Shown one piece after another: positions 27,095 to 34,673 of a stretch of 64,000 nucleotides of DNA (positions are counted from its first letter, which is position 1; every line of letters begins with the position of its first letter). The notes under the pieces were generated by a model. The model was given only the letters and a program-made list of their open reading frames with translations, was not told the DNA's origin and ran no database searches. The DNA comes from Butyricimonas muris. Its GTDB lineage: Bacteria; Bacteroidota; Bacteroidia; Bacteroidales; Marinifilaceae. The stretch lies in assembly GCF_046365375.1 (NCBI RefSeq), contig NZ_JBKEIT010000002.1, positions 372,001 through 436,000 on the forward strand, in the 5' to 3' direction. The position numbers and the translations under genes were made by a program.

Positions 27095-28798
27095 ATGATG
27101 AAAAAGTATTTTTTATTACTTGTGATCGGGTTGTATGCTTGCGTGGCGAGTGCACAATTGATTAAACAGGAAAGCCAGTCCCAAAAGAAACAAGCGGATC
27201 TGGATTGGTACAATTGTTCTTTCGAGGAAGACGGGGTGTATGGGGCAGAGATAAATAAGGCTTATGAATTTCTGAAAGGAAAGAAAATAAAGAAAAGACC
27301 GATTGTCGCATTGATCGGAAGCGGGTTGGATGTGGAGCATGAGGACTTGCGGCAGGCTATCTGGGTAAACCCGAAAGAAAAGGCGGACGGTAAGGATAAC
27401 GACAAGAACGGTTTGGTGGATGATATTAACGGTTGGAACTTTTTGGGCGGTAAGGAGGGACAGGTTATGGAATGGCTGATGCGGGAGGGCGATCGGGAAT
27501 TTCTGCGTCTGAAAGATAAATACGCTGATTATATCACGAGCAACGGGGAATTTTTCAAGATAATAGACGGGAAAAGGGTTAAGGTGCAGGCACCGGAGAA
27601 CTTGTCCGAGTATTCTTATTACAAGAATGTGGTTATGCCCGAATCCCAGCTTGCTCGAATCTATGGCGGGTGGAATTTGGCTTATGTTATTGAGGAATAC
27701 GGACAAAAGTTTAAGGAGGAATTGAACGCGAGATTTCCCGGACAGAAGATCACGTTGCAGGAATTTCAGACTTGTTACGACCTGAATGCCCCTCAAGATA
27801 CTTTGAGTGAGGTGGTATTCTCGTTTATCGCGATGAGTTTCCAGTTATATAAAACCGATGACATGGACTTCGTGTACAAAACTTTCGTGGAAACCAGTGT
27901 TGCCCGCGGTAAAGAGGCCTACGAGGAGGTGTTGAAACAATACGGTTATGATGGCCGGGAGGATATTGTCGGTGACGATTATTTGAATATAAATGACAAT
28001 AAATACGGCAACAGCGTGTTGTTGACATCCGATGCGGGGTTGGGAACGATGCAGGCTGGGATTATCGGGGGAAAGAGAGGTAATGGCTTAGGCGGTGACG
28101 GTATCATGGATGAGGCGGAAATCATGACATTGCGCGTATTGGCTTCTGGCGGAGAGCCGTACATCAAAGATATGGTGTTAGCCATCCGTTATGCGGTGGA
28201 TCACGGTGCTGACGTGGTCGTGTTGCCTCAACAAAACACGTTGTATCCCGACGGGCAGAAGGAGTGGATGAGCGAGGCTTTGCGTTATGCCGAAAGCAAG
28301 GGGGTATTAGTGATTGTACCCGCGTGGGAATTATCTCAGGATCTGGCAAAACAGATGTTTTACCCGAACCGTCGGATGACCGGCGACAAGGAATTGACAA
28401 ACCTCATGATCGTCAGCTCCTCGGACAAGGAGGGGAACCCGTCGTTGAACGCGAACTACGGGGCAAAGGAACTGGATTTATTTGCCCCGGGTATCAATAT
28501 ATACTCTACCTATACAGGTGATACATACCAAACGGGAAGCGGTGGCGGTCTGGCGTCAGCGTCCGTGGCGGGGGTGGCAGCTTTGATTAAGGCTTATTAC
28601 CCGGAATTGTCGGGCTCTCAAGTACGTGATATATTGTTACAAAACGTAACATCCAGAAAGGGGGCAGAGGTAGAGAAAGGGATTCAAGTCGGTGGGAAAC
28701 AGGCACAGGATTTATTCCTTTTCGATGATTTGTGCTTGTCGGGCGGAGTACTGAACGCTTACCGTGCCCTTGTGGCTGCCGATAAATGGGGTAAATAA
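27095..28798 (+). CDS. Subtilisin-like (S8) protein lacking the whole catalytic triad
   Basis: The 567-residue exported protein has a signal peptide ending about ASAQ and an S8 fold, but each catalytic motif is altered. The usual D[ST]G reads IGSGLDVEHEDL, with Gly75 replacing Asp. The usual HGTHVAG reads LGTMQAG, with Leu316 replacing His. The usual GTSMAAPHVAG reads GGGLASASVAG, with Gly485 replacing the nucleophile Ser. The surrounding framework is well kept (the Asp-rich KDNDKNGLVDDINGWNF loop; VAGVAALIKAYYPELSG). An insertion of about 180 residues separates the first two motifs. The reading frame is intact, so this looks like a maintained pseudoenzyme rather than a decayed gene. A binding, chaperone-like or inhibitor role is possible but not shown. 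Confidence 0.88.
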   Translation: MMKKYFLLLVIGLYACVASAQLIKQESQSQKKQADLDWYNCSFEEDGVYGAEINKAYEFLKGKKIKKRPIVALIGSGLDVEHEDLRQAIWVNPKEKADGKDNDKNGLVDDINGWNFLGGKEGQVMEWLMREGDREFLRLKDKYADYITSNGEFFKIIDGKRVKVQAPENLSEYSYYKNVVMPESQLARIYGGWNLAYVIEEYGQKFKEELNARFPGQKITLQEFQTCYDLNAPQDTLSEVVFSFIAMSFQLYKTDDMDFVYKTFVETSVARGKEAYEEVLKQYGYDGREDIVGDDYLNINDNKYGNSVLLTSDAGLGTMQAGIIGGKRGNGLGGDGIMDEAEIMTLRVLASGGEPYIKDMVLAIRYAVDHGADVVVLPQQNTLYPDGQKEWMSEALRYAESKGVLVIVPAWELSQDLAKQMFYPNRRMTGDKELTNLMIVSSSDKEGNPSLNANYGAKELDLFAPGINIYSTYTGDTYQTGSGGGLASASVAGVAALIKAYYPELSGSQVRDILLQNVTSRKGAEVEKGIQVGGKQAQDLFLFDDLCLSGGVLNAYRALVAADKWGK

Positions 28799-28812
28799 TT
28801 TATGATTTCAAT

Positions 28813-29952
28813 ATGAGGATAAGAAATAAGATAATCTTTTCATGGCTGTTTTTTATGATCATATATCCGGTGGCGGCACAGCAATATAAGGCTGTGCTGC
28901 CCTACCGGGTAATCGGGGGTAAAATGATCGTGGATATGGTAATGAACGGAACGCCTCGCTCTTTTATTTTTGATACGGGCGGGCGTACGGCTTTGACCGG
29001 AGAGATATGCGAGGAATTGGGATTGGTCGTGGTAGATTCTTTACAGGTAACGGACGTGAACAGTAACGTGGCAGCCTATCCGATTGTGGCAATCGAAAGT
29101 TTGCTCACTTCCGACGAGAAAATCAATTTCAGAAACGTGCCGGCGATGAAATTGCCGGAACCCTCGCCCTTCGAGTGTTTCCGTGCCGACGGGTTAATCG
29201 GTAGCGATTTGCTCGGGCGTATGATTGTCGAGATTGACGGGAAGGCGAAAACGGTCACGCTCACTTCTGCCGAGCGGGCTTCTGCGATATCATTGCGGAA
29301 AATGATTCCTTTCACGCGGTCGGGTATACCGGTTATAGCGTTGCAGGCAGGTGCGGGAAATAACATCGTCTGTTTGTTTGATACCGGATGTCCCGGCTTT
29401 TTTTCGTTGAAAGACACGGATTTCGAGGCATTGCAATCCGCTGCTGCGTTTGATATTCTGGCGGAAGGATACGGGGAAGGTTCCATCGGGGTTGCCGGAA
29501 TGGCTGCCGCTAATGTATCCCGTCGTGTATGTTTTCCTCTGTTGTCCGTGGGAGGTACGAAATTTAGAAACGTGAGTGCCGAAACATCTACGCCGCCCTT
29601 TACTTTGTTAGGTATTAAATTGTTGGATTACGGTAACGTCACGCTCGATTATCCGCGTGCCCGCTTTTATTTTGAAGCTTATGAGCCGGAAAACGATCTG
29701 GAGAGCAAACATTATAACGTGGCGTTGCGGGTAAAAGAGGGCGAGTTGATCGTGTCTGTCGTGTGGGGCGATATGAAAGGCGTGGTCGAGGTCGGTGACA
29801 AAGTCGCGAAGATCAACGGGAAGCCCGTGGGGAAATACGATTTCTGCGAGAGTATTATTAACGGGATTCCCGAGTTAAAAACGAAAAAGAAAACCAAGCT
29901 GGCGATACAGACCCGACAAGGGGAGAGAATAATCGTTTATCAAAAGGAATAG
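28813..29952 (+). CDS. Double-DTG aspartyl protease family protein with PDZ-like tail (first copy)
   Basis: The 379-residue protein has a signal peptide ending VAAQ. Two retropepsin-like halves each carry an intact motif: FIFDTGGRTAL with Asp54 and LFDTGCPGFF with Asp190. Both active-site aspartates could therefore come from one chain. The last 80 residues resemble a PDZ domain (VVEVGDKVAKINGKPVG). The envelope location and the neighbouring genes suggest a periplasmic protease acting on imported or envelope peptides. It starts 14 nt after the subtilisin-like gene and is followed 3 nt later by a paralogue. Both motifs are complete, so activity is plausible. Confidence 0.85.
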   Translation: MRIRNKIIFSWLFFMIIYPVAAQQYKAVLPYRVIGGKMIVDMVMNGTPRSFIFDTGGRTALTGEICEELGLVVVDSLQVTDVNSNVAAYPIVAIESLLTSDEKINFRNVPAMKLPEPSPFECFRADGLIGSDLLGRMIVEIDGKAKTVTLTSAERASAISLRKMIPFTRSGIPVIALQAGAGNNIVCLFDTGCPGFFSLKDTDFEALQSAAAFDILAEGYGEGSIGVAGMAAANVSRRVCFPLLSVGGTKFRNVSAETSTPPFTLLGIKLLDYGNVTLDYPRARFYFEAYEPENDLESKHYNVALRVKEGELIVSVVWGDMKGVVEVGDKVAKINGKPVGKYDFCESIINGIPELKTKKKTKLAIQTRQGERIIVYQKE

Positions 29953-29955
29953 CGT

Positions 29956-31125
29956 ATGCGGAATATTAAAATATTACTTGTGTTTCTCAGCATCGCGTGT
30001 TTATATTTAAATGGGAACGCGCAGCAAAATACGAAACGGGTATGTGACACGATTCATTACGAGTTCATCCGCGAGAAAATCATTATTCCCGTGACGGTAA
30101 ACGGGGTGACCGTGAAATATATCGTGGACACGGGCGGGCAGACAGGCACGGTGAGAGAGTACGCTGCGGAAATGAAAGCGATGCAAGGGATGGGTGTCCG
30201 CGGGGTTTCAGACGTGAACGGGATGAGCCTTTCTTACGAGGAAGCCGTTTTAAAGGACGTGCAGTTAAGCCCGAATTATAAATTGGCTCAGATGAAGAGT
30301 ATCATTTTCCCGCCGAACGGTTTCTTTCGTGAACTCGGGGTTGCTGGCATACTCGGGAGCGACGCTTTCGCGCAAGCGGTTGTCACCTTTGATGCCCGGA
30401 ACAAGATAATGATCATCAACTACCCATACCGTCCCGCGGGGTTGAAGATTACGGACGGTGTGCCGTTTTACCCGGGTGGTGCCAATCACCCGATCGTGGA
30501 TGTTGATTTCGGGGGAATCACCCGCCGTGTGTTATTCGATACCGGTGCCAGCGGATTGTTATCGCTTTCCGCCGATGATTACACCGGGTTAAAAGACAGT
30601 GCGGGCAACTGTTTGTTGGGAACGGCTAACGGGATAAAAAACGTCGGTATAGGCGGCTTTGACTTGAAGAATACCGCGGAAATGAGTAAGGTCAGAATCA
30701 ACGAGGTCAACTTTACGGGAAAGAAATTCACGAACATGGAGAGCGTCACGATCAAAATGGGAATGTCTTTGTTGGGAGTGGAGATGTTGCAATATGGCAA
30801 AGTGGTGATAGATTATGCCCGTGACCGTTTTTACTTTTTCCCTTATGAAGATACGATCGAAGATTTGTCCGGCAGGTTAAAAACTTGGAACGTGGGGATA
30901 TTGCCCGTGGGAGGCCATTTCGAGATTACGACGGTATGGAACAGCGTGCGGGAACAGGTTGCGTTGGGAGATCATGTTATTCGGGTAGACGGGAAAGATT
31001 TGTCCGGGTTGAAACAAAGTCAGTTTGAAATAGATGCTTTGCTCGATGCTATTGAAGGGGACAGAACCGAAATTGTAATCTTGAAGGACGGTAAAGAAAA
31101 GAAAGTTGAAATTAGAAAATTCTAA
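29956..31125 (+). CDS. Double-DTG aspartyl protease family protein with PDZ-like tail (second copy)
   Basis: The 389-residue paralogue of the preceding gene has the same order: a signal peptide ending GNAQ, motif one VKYIVDTGGQTGTV (Asp58), motif two RVLFDTGASGLLSL (Asp195), and a C-terminal PDZ-like segment (EQVALGDHVIRVDGKDLSG). The stretch between the halves shares the GVAGILGSDAFAQAVVTFD pattern with its neighbours. The two genes probably arose by tandem duplication and diverged in the substrate-facing parts. Spacing to the next gene is 5 nt, consistent with one transcript. Confidence 0.85.
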   Translation: MRNIKILLVFLSIACLYLNGNAQQNTKRVCDTIHYEFIREKIIIPVTVNGVTVKYIVDTGGQTGTVREYAAEMKAMQGMGVRGVSDVNGMSLSYEEAVLKDVQLSPNYKLAQMKSIIFPPNGFFRELGVAGILGSDAFAQAVVTFDARNKIMIINYPYRPAGLKITDGVPFYPGGANHPIVDVDFGGITRRVLFDTGASGLLSLSADDYTGLKDSAGNCLLGTANGIKNVGIGGFDLKNTAEMSKVRINEVNFTGKKFTNMESVTIKMGMSLLGVEMLQYGKVVIDYARDRFYFFPYEDTIEDLSGRLKTWNVGILPVGGHFEITTVWNSVREQVALGDHVIRVDGKDLSGLKQSQFEIDALLDAIEGDRTEIVILKDGKEKKVEIRKF

Positions 31126-31130
31126 GACCT

Positions 31131-32402
31131 ATGAAAAGTAAAATATTTATGTCGTTGGCAATCGTGTTACTCCCGTTATTGACGTTTGCCCAATCCAAAA
31201 ATACCGCAACTGAGGTAAGGGATTATCGGGAAACGGACGGTAAAATCATTATCGAAATGGTCGTCAACGGTGAGCGGGCGGATTTTGTGCTGGACTTGTC
31301 CGGTCATAATGCCATCTTACCGGAATATGCCGAAAAATTCCATATAGATACCGCCTCGAAAGGTGATTTCCGTTACGATACATTTTTGTACAAAAAAGTC
31401 CCCACTGCCGGAAGCGTTTCCATCGGCACGATGGCTTTCGGGAACAACGTGTTCGGGAACAATGTATCGGCTTTCGTGTTGGAAGAGCAACCTTATTTGC
31501 GGAAACTTGGAGTGGCGGGAATAATCGGGGGTGCGTTGTTCCAAAATGTCGTGCTGACAATCGACAGCAAGCGGAAGAAGATCACGACCTCCGTACCTTA
31601 TCGTCCCTCGTACATGAAATTGGATCATCGGGCGGATATGAACACGCTGCCGGGAAGTGTGGCTATATTCCCCGTAACTCTTGACAGTACTGCTTTGTCG
31701 TTAGTATTTGATACTTGGAACAACGGAATGTTCACGTTGACTCCCGCCGATTATACCAAAATAAACGGTACGACCGGAAGTTCTACCGAATTGTTCAACG
31801 GTTATGCGGAAGCCGTGACCACGAATGACACGAAGTTGGCGGGGAAATGTACTTTCGTGAAAAATGATTTGTCCGATGTACTCGTGTCGGAAAATAAGGA
31901 TTTACCCTGTTCCGTGCTGGGGACCGGGATATTGAACGAGGGAATTATTTCTATTGATTTTCAAAAACAGAAAGTATATTTCCAATCTTTTGATTTGGCA
32001 GAAGTGAAGGATGAGGTGCAATCCGGGGTGGAAGTAACGGTAGAAGCGGGTAAACTGAACCCGATTACCCGTGATTATTTTCTCGAACACGTGTATGATT
32101 ACCGTGCAGGTAAAGAGTTCGTTTTCAAGGGCGACAAACCTGTCGTGATTGATTTCTGGGCGACGTGGTGTGGGCCTTGTATGCGATTGATTCCCGAATT
32201 GGAAAAGATGGCGGAGAAATACAAGGATAAAGTTATATTCTTGAAAGTGAACGCCGATCAAGAGAAGGAATTGTGCAGTATATTCAACGTGGTGGCACTG
32301 CCGACTTTGTTTTTTATTCCTGTCGGGGGTAAACCGATTATAGAAACAGGCGCTTTACCGGAAAAATACGAAAAGATTATTCAAGAACAGTTATTGAAGT
32401 AG
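31131..32402 (+). CDS. Degenerate aspartyl protease fused to a thioredoxin domain
   Basis: This 423-residue exported protein has two N-terminal retropepsin-like halves homologous to the two genes before it, but the motifs are altered: FVLDLSGHNAI at Asp55 (DLS for DTG) and LVFDTWNNGMF at Asp194 (DTW for DTG). Both aspartates remain while the flap-supporting Gly is lost, so proteolysis is doubtful. In place of the PDZ tail there is a complete thioredoxin domain from about residue 320, with FWATWCGPC (Cys347, Cys350) and cis-Pro VVALPTLFFIPVGG. The fusion physically ties a substrate-binding protease fold to a disulfide reductase. It is the last gene of locus 2. Confidence 0.86.
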   Translation: MKSKIFMSLAIVLLPLLTFAQSKNTATEVRDYRETDGKIIIEMVVNGERADFVLDLSGHNAILPEYAEKFHIDTASKGDFRYDTFLYKKVPTAGSVSIGTMAFGNNVFGNNVSAFVLEEQPYLRKLGVAGIIGGALFQNVVLTIDSKRKKITTSVPYRPSYMKLDHRADMNTLPGSVAIFPVTLDSTALSLVFDTWNNGMFTLTPADYTKINGTTGSSTELFNGYAEAVTTNDTKLAGKCTFVKNDLSDVLVSENKDLPCSVLGTGILNEGIISIDFQKQKVYFQSFDLAEVKDEVQSGVEVTVEAGKLNPITRDYFLEHVYDYRAGKEFVFKGDKPVVIDFWATWCGPCMRLIPELEKMAEKYKDKVIFLKVNADQEKELCSIFNVVALPTLFFIPVGGKPIIETGALPEKYEKIIQEQLLK

Positions 32403-32421
32403 GTGATTTCATTGTGAAAGA

Positions 32422-32694
32422 GAATAAGGAGGGTCAAAAGTCATTTTCTTCTAAAAACTCCTCCGTCTGCTTCGCATCCACCTTCTCTATAAACAGAGGA
32501 GGAGCTGGTGACTCTCGCCAAAGACGGTGAGTAACTAAGCTCTCCCTCTGTTTATAGAGGGAAATCGGCGAGTAAGCGAGAACAGACAGAGAACTTGCTC
32601 GTTGTCTATCGAGCGAGAGCCGATTCGAGACCGTTTCGGGCTCAATACCCGAAGGGGGGAGGGAGTTTAAAATGATTTTTGACAGCCTCTTATT
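32422..32694. repeat. MITE-like intergenic element with imperfect terminal inverted repeats
   Basis: The 395-nt gap 32403-32797 has no gene. It holds a roughly 270-nt element whose ends are imperfect inverted repeats (from AATAAGGAGGGTCAAAAG near 32424 to TTTTTGACAGCCTCTTATT near 32690). A perfect internal inverted repeat of 13 nt reads TCTATAAACAGAG and CTCTGTTTATAGA. No transposase is present. It resembles the non-coding intergenic repeats common in Bacteroidota genomes. A weaker relative appears at 51930-52028. Confidence 0.5.
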
Positions 32695-32761
32695 TTTTTA
32701 CAAAAAAAGAGACTTTGGCATAAAAATAAAATACTTCGCTAGCAGGTGATTGAAAATTGTT

Positions 32762-32769
32762 TATTTTTG
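32762..32769 (+). promoter_or_regulatory. Probable -7 element of the locus 3 sigma gene
   Basis: TATTTTTG fits the Bacteroidota -7 consensus TAnnTTTG and lies 28 nt before the GTG start. A matching TTTG at the -33 position is not clear, so only the -7 element is called. Confidence 0.35.
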
Positions 32770-32797
32770 AAGATTATTAATTGAAGTTTTCATCACC

Positions 32798-33361
32798 GTG
32801 AAGAGAGAGAAGCAAAGGGATAATGCGCAAAATCAAACGTTTACCGTGGATGATCTTTATGATCATTACTACAACGAGTTGGTATTATGGGCTGATTCCA
32901 TATTGAATAATATGGATGAGGCTGAAGATCTCGTGCAGGATTTCTTTGTGCGTTTGTGGGAGAAAAAATTGAACGAAAACTTGAAAGAAGAGGGACTTCG
33001 GTCTTATTTATACGTGTCTGTCCGGAATATGGCGGTCAGAAGACTGAAGGAACAAAAGCGAATGACGCCGTTGTCGGACGTGATTGAGGCGGAAAGGATT
33101 TGGGAGGATACGGATTTTTCTCGTGAAGAAATAGTGAACCGAGTATTGCAAGAGTTGGATAAATTACCGCCGAGAAGTCGTGAAGTGCTTGAATGTGTGC
33201 ATTTGAAAAACATGAAATATGCTGAAGCTGCGGCATATCTGGGACTTTCAGTTGCGACCGTGAAGACTCTTTTAGTGCGGAGTTTGAAGACGCTAAGAGA
33301 ATCTGTTTCCGGTTCGGCATTCCTCGTGTATGTCTTGATTTGCAGGGGGAAAGACATTTAA
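32798..33361 (+). CDS. ECF RNA polymerase sigma factor, locus 3
   Basis: The 187-residue sigma factor starts at a GTG at 32798. No in-frame ATG precedes region 2 at a useful distance, and the charged start MKREKQRDNAQN gives the expected length. Region 2 includes YDHYYNELVLWADSILNNMD and LRSYLYVSVRNMAVRRL; region 4 contains YAEAAAYLGLSVATVKTLLV. It is the most divergent of the five sigma factors in this window. It is inferred to drive locus 3 under control of the FecR protein encoded 85 nt downstream. Confidence 0.9.
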   Translation: MKREKQRDNAQNQTFTVDDLYDHYYNELVLWADSILNNMDEAEDLVQDFFVRLWEKKLNENLKEEGLRSYLYVSVRNMAVRRLKEQKRMTPLSDVIEAERIWEDTDFSREEIVNRVLQELDKLPPRSREVLECVHLKNMKYAEAAAYLGLSVATVKTLLVRSLKTLRESVSGSAFLVYVLICRGKDI

Positions 33362-33446
33362 ATTCGAAAAGTTTAAAAAAAACTGTTTTTCTTGTCAACC
33401 GTTTTTGACGTTCTTGTCTACTATAAGTAGAAACAAGATATAAATC

Positions 33447-34595
33447 ATGGATAAGGAGAAATTAGATATACAATTACTTGACTATTGGCAAGGGGAAACA
33501 CTTTCGAAGGAGGAGAAGGCGGAAGTCCTGCTATGGTTGGAGGAAAGTGAGGAACACCGTCAATATTACGAAATGTTGAAACGGGATTACCTGCGGCAGC
33601 GTTGGGCGATGCGGGAGCGTCTGATCGGAAGGAAAGACGAAAGACGATACCGGAAAATGGCAAAAAAGAGAAAGATGATCCGGGTGATTACCACTTTTGC
33701 CGCTTCCGTGCTGCTTGCGTTAGGTGTGGGATATTATGGTTCCCGTCCTCAACCGGAACCTGTTCCCGTTATTGCGAAAGGAGAGATTAAAGCCGGATCG
33801 GCAAAAGCGAAATTATATTTATCCACGGGAAAGACTGTCGAACTTGAACGGGAGAACATGGATATTTTCGAGCAACAGGATGTATCCATAAAAGTCAACA
33901 CGGGAGGAATTATCGCTTATCAAGATACCTCAGCTTCTGGCGCAATGTCTACTGTTGCCTATAACCGTCTGGCAGTGAACAAGGGAGGTGAGTACAAGAT
34001 CGTGTTGTCCGATAGTTCGGAAGTCTGGGTAAATTCAGCTTCGGAACTGGTATACCCGATTCGTTTTGTCGGGAAAAAACGGGTAGTGAAACTTCAAGGA
34101 GAGGCTTACTTCAAGGTGCGTGCAGATGCGGAACGCCCTTTTGCGGTGGAGGTAAACGGAGTAGAAGTAACAGCCGTCGGCACGGAGTTTAATGTGAATA
34201 CCCGGAAAAAAAATAAAGTCGAATCGGTATTGGTGGAGGGGAAAATAAATATACGGAAAGGTCAGACACGGGCAATGTTGAGACCGAATCAATTGGCGAT
34301 TTATGACGCTGAATCCGGTCAGATTGAGGTAAAAGACGTGGATGTACGAAAATACATCGACTGGAAAAGCGGAGATTTTATCTTTAGTGACGATCGGTTG
34401 GAAGACGTGATGGACAAACTCTCCTTGTGGTATGATTGTGAGGTATTCTATCTGGATGCCAAGTTGAAAGAAGTGCGTCTGTCCGGTGACATGAAACGTT
34501 ACGGGCAGGTGGAGGAATTTTTGAGATTCTTGGAGATAAGTACGGGAGCTAAATTCGAAGTGCGGGGAAAGGCAATTTTTGTGAGTGCAAAATAA
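33447..34595 (+). CDS. FecR-type anti-sigma factor, locus 3
   Basis: The 382-residue anti-sigma protein has a cytosolic N-terminal region rich in Glu/Lys/Arg, one membrane helix at about residues 73-92 (VITTFAASVLLALGVGYYG), a periplasmic FecR domain (YKIVLSDSSEVWVNSASEL; GEAYFKVRAD; VTAVGTEFNVNT) and a DUF4974-like end (FIFSDDRLEDVMDKLSLWYD). The usual DGT in the FecR domain is DSS here. Control of the locus 3 sigma factor is inferred from adjacency. Confidence 0.92.
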   Translation: MDKEKLDIQLLDYWQGETLSKEEKAEVLLWLEESEEHRQYYEMLKRDYLRQRWAMRERLIGRKDERRYRKMAKKRKMIRVITTFAASVLLALGVGYYGSRPQPEPVPVIAKGEIKAGSAKAKLYLSTGKTVELERENMDIFEQQDVSIKVNTGGIIAYQDTSASGAMSTVAYNRLAVNKGGEYKIVLSDSSEVWVNSASELVYPIRFVGKKRVVKLQGEAYFKVRADAERPFAVEVNGVEVTAVGTEFNVNTRKKNKVESVLVEGKINIRKGQTRAMLRPNQLAIYDAESGQIEVKDVDVRKYIDWKSGDFIFSDDRLEDVMDKLSLWYDCEVFYLDAKLKEVRLSGDMKRYGQVEEFLRFLEISTGAKFEVRGKAIFVSAK

Positions 34596-34673
34596 AAACG
34601 GAAGGATTGGCAGATCCTTCCGTCATAGAGAGCGCCAGAAACCTGGCAAGTAATAATTTAAGGTAACAAAAGT
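34596..34673 (+). promoter_or_regulatory. Two-hairpin leader between fecR and susC, locus 3
   Basis: Starting 2 nt after the fecR stop, 34598-34607 pairs perfectly with 34614-34623 (10 bp) around loop TGGCAG. A second stem, GCCAG at 34634-34638 with CTGGC at 34643-34647, follows. Neither has a U-tract. The position matches the other four leaders. Confidence 0.58.

Noticed and set aside
29371..29392. Second DTG of the aspartyl protease as a chance match
   Set aside because: The motif recurs at the equivalent position in the tandem paralogue at 29956, with similar flanking residues, so it is kept as a genuine second motif.
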